From assembly GCA_934746785.1 (NCBI GenBank), contig CAKVFO010000104.1, positions 1 to 11,856 on the forward strand: a stretch of 11,856 nt of DNA, written 5' to 3'. The stretch comes from an uncultured Clostridium sp. (GTDB lineage Bacteria > Bacillota > Clostridia > Clostridiales > Clostridiaceae). Under the pieces are notes generated by a model that saw only the letters and a program-made list of their open reading frames with translations, was not told where the DNA came from and made no database searches. Below, piece by piece: positions 1 to 6,472 of this stretch. Both the position numbers and the translations under genes were made by a program. The first letter of the stretch is position 1; each line of letters starts with the position of its first letter.

Positions 1-2723
1 TTAAGCAGATTATCTGTATCTGTAAAAATAAAATTTGGACCTCTTAAATCTCTATCTAAACGACTTAAAATATTATTATTTTCTCCTCCATCTAATATAC
101 AAAAATAGCCATAATCCATAATACTTCTTACAAGACGTCCATAAACTTGTTTTAACTTTATACAAACTTGAGGATAATTAACATCATTATAGGTCCTGCC
201 TTTATAGGTAGTAATTGCTTTTAATAATGGCTCTTCAAGGTTTTTATTTGGAATCTTATCTAAAATAACACATGTTAATGCATCTCCTGGCACATCAATA
301 CCTTCAAAAAATCCTTTGCTTCCAAGTATAATTACTTTTCTATTTCTATCATTAAAATACTTTATAGACTTCTTATGAGTATGGACTTCTATTGATGTGT
401 TTTTTGTAAGCTCAAGAAGCTTTTCCTCTACTCTTTTTTTCCTTAAGTTATTAGTAAATAAAACTAAAGTATGCCCTCCTAAGCGTTTACTTACTTTAAA
501 TATAAATTCAGCACTTTTTTCTGGAAAGTCACTGCTATTGTACCTTCCAATGTTTTTCATAATAAAAATCTTAGTTTTATTTTTAAGATCGAAGGTTGAA
601 GGCACAACAAGTTCATGAGCTTCTTTTTGTCCAAGCACATTCTTTATCTCGTTAAAAGAATTATTTATTCGCATAGTTGCTGAAAGAAAAGTAGTACTTT
701 TAACTTCTTTTAAAATATGTTCATTAACCATTTCATCAATATTTAAAGGAATATTACTAAGCTTAAAATAGCTATAATTATTAGATATCTCTAAAACTCT
801 AGCCATATTCTTAAGATTTTCCTTTTCAATAAAGGTATCTAAAATATTAAAAGTGTCCTTAAGTTTTAAAAGATAATTATTAGCAGCTATATAATCATGT
901 TCATCTTTTCCTTCTTCCCCATCTAAAGTTATATTATTAAAATATCTATTAATTAAACTATATAACCCATATATACGTTCTTTAACATTTGATATGTATT
1001 CTCTTAAAGATTCAATATCATCCTTTCTATTAACTGGTGGAAGATTAAATTCACATCTAAAATTATATTCCCCTCCCCCAAGCTTTAACTCAATAGTTTT
1101 ATTTAACATAATACCTATATAAGTTTCTATTTCCTTCACCCAGTACTTAAGTTTTTCAAGTTCTATAGTTTCTCTATATCCATTAGAAGCATTAAGGTTA
1201 TTTAACTGTCTGTATACTGTTGGTTCTTTTTCATATAAACTTTTTAAAAGTTCTGAAAAGTCATCTGAAATAAATTCATCTGAAAAGAAATCATAGCACT
1301 TATCCATTAAATTATGTGCTTCATCAACTATTAAATGAGTTATTTTCTTTTTTTCTCCATAGGGCCAGCTTGCAAGTAACGAATGATTTATTACTGTTAT
1401 ATTTTCTAAAGGAAGTTCTTCGTATCTTTTCTTTAATAAACATCTTCTAAAACATTTTTCAAGATTACATTCCTCATTATCACATGTTATCTCATTTATA
1501 AATTTACTTAATTCAAAATGAGAATATGCCCAATAATTTATAGCTTCCATATCTCCATACAAACCATCTTTACATAATCTCTTTAAAAATATTTCAGCTA
1601 ATAGTCCTGTTAAATCAGTATCAAATCCTGTAAATTTCGAAAGTCTATCTACACAGATATAATTACTTTTTCCTTTAATAGCTCCATAATTTAATTTATC
1701 TTCTAATCCTAATTTATGAAGTATATTAGGTATATCTCTCATTATAAGCTGGCTTTGTAACTCTTTAGTATCTGTTGAAATTATGAAAGATGCATCTTCA
1801 ACTTTATGGGTATTTTTATTAATATATGCTTTAATTGCTGCAATTAATACATAAGCAAAAGTTTTTCCACTTCCAGTTGGGGCTTCAATAAATATTTTTT
1901 CATCTCTTTCAATATTTTCTCTAATACTCTTAGCAAACTTTAATTGTGATTCTCTATATTCATATCCAAAATCATTACCATTATTCCATATTTCTTTTCT
2001 CTTTAATAAATCCTCATATTCCTTATATGGAATTCTAATTTTATCTAACTCAGGTCGTGTTACTTTATTATCTATGTAATTAACATACTCAAAACCTTCA
2101 TAATTAAACATTAAGGGCTGTTCTATGTAATTTGTCCAACACCATCTGTTTTTTAATCCATAATCACTACATAAAATACTATACATTGACTTTTTCTTTT
2201 TGTTTGCGGCCTTTTCATCTCTATACCACTGTCTACAAAGTAATGCATTAACTGAAATCATTAGTTTAAAAGGTTCATCAATATCTATATTTTCAATATT
2301 AGTTATTTCTCTTATTAGTGAATCTGCTGTAAACTCCTTTTTCCAGGGCTCTAAAATAGCAGCGAACTCCATAAAGTCTAAAACATTTCCCATGTACTCA
2401 GGATATAAATTCATAATCATCATTTTGACAAAGGAAGCCTTTGAACATATAACATCAAGTTCTTTTATAAACTGCTTTAAATTCTCTATGGAATTTATTT
2501 TTGAAACTGCCTCTTTAATCTCTCTATCTGTCAAATTTCTCTTAATTTCTAAAGATAAATTGAAATCAAGATTATCTATTTTCACATATTCATTAAAGGT
2601 AGACATTTTCCCTTCAATAAACCTTACAGCTTCAAAGAAATATATTATGTGATAATTATTTTTAATTCTTTCTATATTTAAATAAACTACATTATCTAAA
2701 ATACTTTTTTGATAATTGTTCAT
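1..2723 (-). CDS. DinG/XPD-type (DEAD_2) ATP-dependent DNA helicase, 3' end cut by window edge
   Basis: The frame is open for 907 codons from ATG at 2723 to the window edge, and the last motif suggests the end is near. It is a superfamily 2 helicase of the XPD/DinG group, expected to unwind DNA 5' to 3' with an iron-sulfur domain. Visible motifs: Walker A APTGSGKT (about 281-288); candidate Fe-S cysteines C357, C414, C419, C424 and C428; DEAH box 467-470; LSATM 680-684; motif V GFFEGIDVPGD (about 804-814); motif VI QVYGRLVR 859-866. Residues 1 to about 170 look like a DEDDh exonuclease fold (VVYLNIE at 12-18, KASFV at 95-99, LDFMEFAAIL at 115-124), the arrangement of Gram-positive DinG, but the catalytic residues appear replaced. 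The start is supported by AGGAG 6 nt upstream. A repair or replication-stress role is inferred from the family. Helicase assignment is secure; the exact subfamily is less so. Confidence 0.93.
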   Translation of the reverse strand, partial: MNNYQKSILDNVVYLNIERIKNNYHIIYFFEAVRFIEGKMSTFNEYVKIDNLDFNLSLEIKRNLTDREIKEAVSKINSIENLKQFIKELDVICSKASFVKMMIMNLYPEYMGNVLDFMEFAAILEPWKKEFTADSLIREITNIENIDIDEPFKLMISVNALLCRQWYRDEKAANKKKKSMYSILCSDYGLKNRWCWTNYIEQPLMFNYEGFEYVNYIDNKVTRPELDKIRIPYKEYEDLLKRKEIWNNGNDFGYEYRESQLKFAKSIRENIERDEKIFIEAPTGSGKTFAYVLIAAIKAYINKNTHKVEDASFIISTDTKELQSQLIMRDIPNILHKLGLEDKLNYGAIKGKSNYICVDRLSKFTGFDTDLTGLLAEIFLKRLCKDGLYGDMEAINYWAYSHFELSKFINEITCDNEECNLEKCFRRCLLKKRYEELPLENITVINHSLLASWPYGEKKKITHLIVDEAHNLMDKCYDFFSDEFISDDFSELLKSLYEKEPTVYRQLNNLNASNGYRETIELEKLKYWVKEIETYIGIMLNKTIELKLGGGEYNFRCEFNLPPVNRKDDIESLREYISNVKERIYGLYSLINRYFNNITLDGEEGKDEHDYIAANNYLLKLKDTFNILDTFIEKENLKNMARVLEISNNYSYFKLSNIPLNIDEMVNEHILKEVKSTTFLSATMRINNSFNEIKNVLGQKEAHELVVPSTFDLKNKTKIFIMKNIGRYNSSDFPEKSAEFIFKVSKRLGGHTLVLFTNNLRKKRVEEKLLELTKNTSIEVHTHKKSIKYFNDRNRKVIILGSKGFFEGIDVPGDALTCVILDKIPNKNLEEPLLKAITTYKGRTYNDVNYPQVCIKLKQVYGRLVRSIMDYGYFCILDGGENNNILSRLDRDLRGPNFIFTDTDNLL

Positions 2724-2756
2724 ATCTTTCTCCTAAATAAAATATTATATTAAATC

Positions 2757-2765
2757 ATTATAACA
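2757..2765 (-). promoter_or_regulatory. Putative extended -10 promoter of the helicase gene
   Basis: On the minus strand TGTTATAAT matches an extended -10 (TGnTATAAT) 33 nt upstream of the helicase ATG. No good -35 lies at the usual distance (GTGGTG at 17 nt), so activity would rest on the extended -10. The ribosome binding site AGGAG is at 2730-2734. Confidence 0.5.
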
Positions 2766-2911
2766 TATGCATTCCACTTCACCACTTTTTTATTAAAAAT
2801 CAATATTATCTATTAAAAAGCTTTAAATTTTCTATACAGTAATATTTTTATGCTCTAAATCGCAGCCAATCGCTTAAAAATATTGCTTGTACCTCCTTAA
2901 ATACTAACGGA
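2766..2911. other. AT-rich intergenic stretch, no gene seen
   Basis: Between the helicase promoter and repeat copy 1 I find no complete gene. On the minus strand a 29-codon open frame (2937 to 2848) starts inside the repeat with AAKEPK and may be a decayed transposase N-terminus like the one after copy 2, but the resemblance fades after about ten residues. A strong Shine-Dalgarno-like AAGGAGGT (2891-2898, minus) has no suitable start codon after it. Confidence 0.5.
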
Positions 2912-3044
2912 AATTTTGCTTTTGGTTCTTTTGCAGCACTACATTTTTTCTTTTTAACGTATTGAACAACTTACATATCAGAAAGCCAGTGATAATCAGT
3001 GCTGGCTCTCAAAAAAAGTTTTTAATTTCCGATACGTTAAAAAA
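2912..3044 (-). repeat. Dispersed repeat, copy 1, with inverted-repeat core
   Basis: This stretch matches 4754-4886. The core (2951-3044) is about 90% identical to the second copy by hand count. The core is bounded by an inverted repeat, TTTTTAACGTAT at 2951-2962 against ATACGTTAAAAA at 3032-3043. Inside is a second perfect hairpin, AGCCAG (2984-2989) with CTGGCT (3002-3007). Read on the minus strand it begins in the T-tract of the ackA terminator. In both copies the sequence beyond the core contains GCAAAAGAACC, and at copy 2 this leads into an IS91-type transposase remnant. I infer that the repeat is the left end of an insertion element or a short derivative of one. An independent structured RNA is the alternative. 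Confidence 0.8.
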
Positions 3045-3088
3045 GAAGCTGTATACTGAATAATTATAAAATCATTCAGTGTACAGCT
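3039..3088 (-). terminator. Rho-independent terminator of ackA
   Basis: Arms AGCTGTATACTGAAT (3047-3061) and ATTCAGTGTACAGCT (3074-3088) pair at 14 of 15 positions with a 12-nt loop. On the minus strand the hairpin is followed by TTCTTTTTT. It begins 16 nt past the ackA stop codon. The end of the T-run is shared with repeat copy 1. Confidence 0.92.
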
Positions 3089-3104
3089 CCCTAAAATTAA
3101 TTAA

Positions 3105-4295
3105 TTATACTAATTTTACTGTATCTCTAGCTATTACTAATTCCTCATTAGTTGGAACAGCATAAACTTTAACCTTTGAAGTATCTTTAGATATTTCTGC
3201 CAGCTTACCACGTACTTTATTCTTTTCAAGGTCTAATTCAACTCCTAAGAATTCAAGACCTTTAACAGCATTTTCTCTTACTATATCAGAATTTTCTCCA
3301 ACTCCTGCTGTAAATACTATTACATCAACACCGCCCATTTCAGCAGCAAATGCACCAATTTCTTTCTTTAATCTGTTATAGTATATGTCTAAAGCTAATT
3401 GTGCTTTTTCATTCCCTTCAGCAGATGCCATTTCAAGATCTCTAAAGTCTGAACTTACTCCTGATATACCAGCAACCCCTGACTTTTTGTTAAATAAGTC
3501 ATTAACCTCATCTGAAGTATAACCTAATTCTTTAATTAAGAATAAAGCTATTGCAGGGTCTATGTTTCCACATCTTGTACCCATTACTATACCTTCAAGT
3601 GGTGTGAATCCCATTGTTGTATCAATTGATTTTCCATCTTTAATAGCACAAACTGAAGCACCATTTCCTAAGTGGCAAGTAATTATTTTTAAATCCTTTA
3701 TATCTTTGTTCATAACCTTTGCTACTTCTTTTGATACATACATATGAGAAGTTCCGTGGAAACCGTATTTTCTTATTCCATGTTTCTCATATAACTCATA
3801 TGGTAATGCATATAAATAAACTTCTTCATCCATTGTTTGATGGAATGCTGTATCAAATACTGCTACCATTGGTGTATTTGGCATGATTTTTTCACATGCT
3901 TCTATACCTATCATATTTGCAGGGTTGTGAAGTGGTGCTAATTTATAGCAGTCTTTAATTGACTTCTTAACATCTTCATCTATTAAAACAGACTCAGCAT
4001 ATTTTTCTCCACCATGAACTATTCTATGACCTACTGCTGAAATTTCATCCATTGAAGTTATAACTCCATGAACATCATCACTTAAAGCCTTCATAACATT
4101 GTTTATTGCAGCAACGTGATCTTTCATTTCCTCTTCTATTATATATTTATCTTGGCCATCAACTTTTTGAGTTAATACAGATCCTTCAATTCCTATTCTT
4201 TCCACTAAACCATGAGCTAAAGCTTTTTCATTGCTCATATCTATAAGTTGATATTTTAAAGATGAACTTCCACAGTTAATTACTAATACTTTCAT
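3105..4295 (-). CDS. ackA: Acetate kinase
   Basis: Converts acetyl phosphate and ADP to acetate and ATP, the energy-yielding last step of acetate fermentation; cytoplasmic. The protein is 396 residues, the usual length. The N-terminus MKVLVINCGSSSLKY is the family's first phosphate-binding motif. Further signatures are VGHRIVHGG, VAVFDTAFH, YGFHGTSH, CHLGNGAS, MGTRCGNIDP and the C-terminal FTAGVGENS. An in-frame ATG at 4310 would add five residues, but GGAGG at 4304-4308 lies inside that extension and 8 nt before ATG 4295, so 4295 is preferred. The gene has its own promoter and terminator and appears monocistronic. Its usual partner pta is not adjacent: upstream lie an insertion-element remnant and then the hutP-like gene. 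Confidence 0.97.
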   Translation of the reverse strand: MKVLVINCGSSSLKYQLIDMSNEKALAHGLVERIGIEGSVLTQKVDGQDKYIIEEEMKDHVAAINNVMKALSDDVHGVITSMDEISAVGHRIVHGGEKYAESVLIDEDVKKSIKDCYKLAPLHNPANMIGIEACEKIMPNTPMVAVFDTAFHQTMDEEVYLYALPYELYEKHGIRKYGFHGTSHMYVSKEVAKVMNKDIKDLKIITCHLGNGASVCAIKDGKSIDTTMGFTPLEGIVMGTRCGNIDPAIALFLIKELGYTSDEVNDLFNKKSGVAGISGVSSDFRDLEMASAEGNEKAQLALDIYYNRLKKEIGAFAAEMGGVDVIVFTAGVGENSDIVRENAVKGLEFLGVELDLEKNKVRGKLAEISKDTSKVKVYAVPTNEELVIARDTVKLV

Positions 4296-4303
4296 TCCTA
4301 TTT

Positions 4304-4308
4304 CCTCC
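4304..4308 (-). promoter_or_regulatory. Ribosome binding site fixing the ackA start
   Basis: GGAGG on the minus strand, 8 nt before ATG 4295. It overlaps codons 1-3 of the longer reading from 4310, which has no comparable site, so the shorter protein is favoured. Confidence 0.85.
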
Positions 4309-4429
4309 ATGTCTCATATATTTAAATATCTAAGCATTAAAAAACACAACTACTTTTATTTTTTATCCTACTTTTATAAAATAATTTATATTCCAAATGT
4401 TTACATACTTATTTTATATTACTGAATTT

Positions 4430-4458
4430 ATATTAAATTCATTTAACATAACAGTCAA
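4430..4458 (-). promoter_or_regulatory. Sigma-A-type promoter of ackA
   Basis: On the minus strand TTGACT (4453-4458) is followed after exactly 17 nt by TAATAT (4430-4435), close to the vegetative consensus. The predicted start near 4423 gives a leader of about 130 nt before ackA, long for a simple gene. I see no recognisable riboswitch or strong hairpin in that leader. Between this promoter and the transposase remnant (4459-4527) there is only AT-rich sequence. Confidence 0.75.
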
Positions 4459-4527
4459 TAGTTTTTTTATCATTTTTATTATGTTATTAAAAAATATATG
4501 AATAACTTCGAAAAAAATTTCGTTTTA

Positions 4528-4780
4528 CTATAAAAAAATAATCAAAATTTGTTTTAAGGAATCAAAACGTTCTATCAAAAGCATCTTATAATTTAATAAA
4601 TTTAAATCTCTACCAAAAGTATGTATTACAGTAAAAATTCCCGGTGTAAATTCTTCTGGAATTGTAAAAACTATATATCTATACTTAACATTTTTCTTAC
4701 TTCTTACCATATGTTCTAAAAAAATCGCTCCATTGATCTTCTAAAATTAATTTTATTTTGCTTTTCGGTTCTTTTGCGGC
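4528..4780 (-). pseudogene. Decayed IS91-type (Y2/IS801-like) transposase fragment
   Basis: Two minus-strand frames together recall the N-terminal half of clostridial IS91-type transposases. The first (4780 to 4697) reads KIKLILEDQWSDFFRTYGKK and then stops. The second (4710 to 4528) contains YIVFTIPEEF, then TPGIFTVIHTFGRDLN. In intact family members, as I recall them, the block HIVFTIPEEL is separated by some tens of residues from FTPGI.TVIHTFGRDLKWNPH; here they are fused, as if an internal deletion joined them at a shared E-E-(L/F). The zinc-binding cysteines normally before the first block are absent, and the sequence after GRDLN, where the HUH and tyrosine motifs belong, is unrelated. 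It cannot encode a working transposase. It follows repeat copy 2 in the same orientation. Family assignment is from remembered motifs, not a search. Confidence 0.75.
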
Positions 4781-4886
4781 CTACAATTATTTTTTAACGT
4801 ATTGGAAAAGCTTACATATCAGAAAGCCAGTAATAATCAGCACTCCCTCTCAAAAAAAGTTTTTAACTTCCTATACGTTAAAAAAA
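4754..4886 (-). repeat. Dispersed repeat, copy 2, with inverted-repeat core
   Basis: Second copy of the repeat at 2912-3044. The outer inverted repeat is intact: TTTTTAACGTAT (4791-4802) with ATACGTTAAAAA (4873-4884), and the stem can continue inward with GGAA/TTCC. The inner hairpin of copy 1 is broken here: the left arm AGCCAG (4825-4830) remains, but the right arm reads CTCCCT. This loss without compensating change argues against selection on that inner structure in this copy. On the minus strand it starts in the T-tract of the hutP-like terminator and runs into the transposase remnant, so it is plausibly the 5' non-coding end of that element. Confidence 0.8.
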
Positions 4887-4916
4887 CACCTTAAATCAAA
4901 TAAAGATTTTAGGTGT
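4880..4916 (-). terminator. Rho-independent terminator of the DUF4003-hutP unit
   Basis: Arms ACACCTTAAATC (4886-4897) and GATTTTAGGTGT (4905-4916) pair at 11 of 12 positions around a 7-nt loop. On the minus strand the stem runs straight into seven T. It begins 31 nt past the hutP-like stop. The T-tract is also the first part of repeat copy 2. Confidence 0.9.
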
Positions 4917-4946
4917 AAATTAATTCAAAATATTCTATATAAAACT

Positions 4947-5363
4947 TTATTCTGGTAATGCTCTATGACCAATTCCTATAACAACTTCATCCAAATGTAA
5001 TAATCCAATACTTAAAAATATACATACTGAAATATGTTCTCCCATTCTGGCAATGCCTATTTTACCACCAACATTTTGTCCGCTTGCTCTATTACAAACC
5101 TGCATAAGAGCATCTCTTGCAGCCCCAATTACAGCGCCTTCATGTAAATGTTCTTCTCTTATAAGACCATTTCTTTTAGATGCAACTAAAGCTCTCTCTA
5201 GGATTTTATGAATTGACTCATTAATATTTCCGCCAATATTAACAGCTGTAACCTTTACTTCAGAATTTAAAAATTCCTTTTTTAAATGTTCTTCTTCCTC
5301 ACGGCTGCTTATTGCCATCTTTGTAGCAATTTTAGCTACATAAGTACTTGTTTCTCTAGTCAT
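4947..5363 (-). CDS. HutP-family protein (histidine-responsive RNA-binding antiterminator homologue)
   Basis: This 138-residue cytoplasmic protein resembles Bacillus HutP (148 residues), which binds hut mRNA with histidine and Mg2+ and disrupts a terminator. Shared features are overall size, the helix HEGAVIGAARDALMQV (about 74-89) and the C-terminal GIGHRALP (130-137), like GINHI at the HutP end. The metal-binding histidines I recall in B. subtilis (H73, H77, H138) align here with G76, G80 and H133, so two of three seem absent, although H72 and H74 lie close by. No histidine-degradation genes are nearby. It follows the DUF4003 gene by 17 nt, with AAGGGG 7 nt before its ATG, so the two are probably co-transcribed. 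The family call is fairly firm; ligand and target RNA are unknown, and I withhold the symbol hutP. Confidence 0.8.
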   Translation of the reverse strand: MTRETSTYVAKIATKMAISSREEEEHLKKEFLNSEVKVTAVNIGGNINESIHKILERALVASKRNGLIREEHLHEGAVIGAARDALMQVCNRASGQNVGGKIGIARMGEHISVCIFLSIGLLHLDEVVIGIGHRALPE

Positions 5364-5380
5364 AAAATTACCCCTTTTCC

Positions 5381-6304
5381 TTAAATAAAGTACATTAAAT
5401 AAATAACATAATCTTGAATTATCTCTAAGTAATCCTCATTAATATTACTTTCAATGATTCCTGCTTTAGTCTCCTCTATATATTTGCAAATAAGTATAAT
5501 TAATGAAATGGCAATACAGTATTTCCTGCTGTATATTTTTGCATTATTCTCCTTGCTGCTAATTAAAGCATATATATTTTTAAACTCTTCAGCAAAAATC
5601 TCTGCGTCCTCTATTATCAAAGAAGCTATACCAATAAATAAAATACTTTCATCATTAATTTTACCTATAGCCCCCTTAATATTACATATTAAGGATAAAG
5701 CATTTTCTAATTTAGACTTTACCTCTTTTTCACTTATAATTATTGATGCAGAAAGCAGCTTAATTATATTTTCCGTATAACTTTCAACACTTTGAATTTC
5801 ATTTTTAATAATTTGAATTTCATTATTAATATTATTAATATCTTTATCAGCTAATGCAAATAATAAGCTATATTTACCACCAATTACATTCATATCCTTT
5901 TTGATAGTTATAGTCTTTCTTAGCATATCTTGTAGCTTGTCCCCTTCAAAGTGCCTTGATAGTAAAACTGCTATTGAAAAAGTCATTTTATCTTTACTAA
6001 ATCCCCTAGCAACTAAATGATCATACACATCTTTTGAAGAATAATATAATTTTTTATAATCAGAACTATCATAAATAAACATTGAAAGCATTTTTCTATA
6101 TCTCAATTTATATATATCAACCTTAGACTTTAGAAGGTATTTTCTAATTACTTTTACTTTATCTATATCAAAACCATCATCATTAGTAAATGACAGTAAT
6201 GCTTTAATTACATTTGATTTTTTCCCATCAAACATAAAGTTTTTTCTCATATCCTTGTAAATATCATTAAAAACATCAATTTTACTTTTCAGCTCAATAT
6301 CCAT
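5381..6304 (-). CDS. DUF4003-type protein of unknown function
   Basis: A 307-residue, charged, largely helical protein with no signal peptide. The mid-region (YDHLVARGFSKDKMTFSIAV, about 89-108, and GGKYSLLFALAD, about 142-153) resembles the DUF4003 family of Firmicutes; this is by memory of the family, not by search. Two short hydrophobic stretches (about 222-232 and 264-274) are more likely buried helices than membrane segments. The start has AGGA 7 nt upstream. It is the first gene of a two-gene unit with the HutP-like protein. No catalytic motif was seen and no function can be assigned. Confidence 0.7.
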   Translation of the reverse strand: MDIELKSKIDVFNDIYKDMRKNFMFDGKKSNVIKALLSFTNDDGFDIDKVKVIRKYLLKSKVDIYKLRYRKMLSMFIYDSSDYKKLYYSSKDVYDHLVARGFSKDKMTFSIAVLLSRHFEGDKLQDMLRKTITIKKDMNVIGGKYSLLFALADKDINNINNEIQIIKNEIQSVESYTENIIKLLSASIIISEKEVKSKLENALSLICNIKGAIGKINDESILFIGIASLIIEDAEIFAEEFKNIYALISSKENNAKIYSRKYCIAISLIILICKYIEETKAGIIESNINEDYLEIIQDYVIYLMYFI

Positions 6305-6367
6305 ATAATCATCCTTTTAATTTCTTTTTATTAATATGATACCATAAAAAATCAATTAATAAATAGC

Positions 6368-6376
6368 ATTATACCA
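6368..6376 (-). promoter_or_regulatory. Putative extended -10 promoter of the DUF4003-hutP unit
   Basis: On the minus strand TGGTATAAT (TGn plus TATAAT) abuts the T-tract of the acc operon terminator, 63 nt upstream of the DUF4003 start. No convincing -35 exists, because that position falls in the terminator stem. A second, weaker TGGTATCAT lies a little downstream. The unit needs a promoter here if the terminator is efficient. Confidence 0.5.
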
Positions 6377-6442
6377 AAAAAAGAAGCAGTTTAAAGTAAT
6401 TGAGTATTTATAAACACAAGTAAATACTTAATTGCTTTTAAC
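6376..6442 (-). terminator. Rho-independent terminator of the fab/acc operon
   Basis: Arms at 6389-6410 and 6421-6442 (22 nt each, 19 of 22 complementary plus G-U options) enclose a 10-nt loop. Read on the minus strand the hairpin is followed by CTTC-type spacing and seven T (6376-6382). It begins 30 nt past the accA stop. The stem is unusually long and AT-rich. Confidence 0.9.
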
Positions 6443-6472
6443 TACCTCATTATAATAGAGTATTCAAAAATC

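Noticed and set aside
397..618. Plus-strand open frame of 73 codons
   Set aside because: It lies opposite the helicase coding frame, has no ribosome binding site and no recognisable domain; a shadow of the real gene.
2200..2652. Plus-strand open frame of 150 codons opposite the helicase N-terminus
   Set aside because: Ser/Ile/Phe-rich composition typical of the antisense of AT-rich genes; the minus-strand frame continues without interruption through it with helicase motifs further on.
2891..2898. AAGGAGGT on the minus strand as the ribosome binding site of a small gene
   Set aside because: No ATG, GTG or TTG stands at a suitable distance in a frame of any length; probably chance.
2912..3044. 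The repeat as a riboswitch or T-box leader
   Set aside because: I see no T-box motif or known riboswitch core, the copies sit after terminators rather than before genes they could control, and the second copy has lost the inner hairpin.
4528..4710. A small intact gene of 60 codons
   Set aside because: It has transposase motifs fused by deletion and no ribosome binding site; treated as part of the pseudogene.
4758..4958. Plus-strand open frame of 66 codons
   Set aside because: It runs across repeat copy 2 and the hutP-like terminator on the other strand; chance frame in non-coding DNA.
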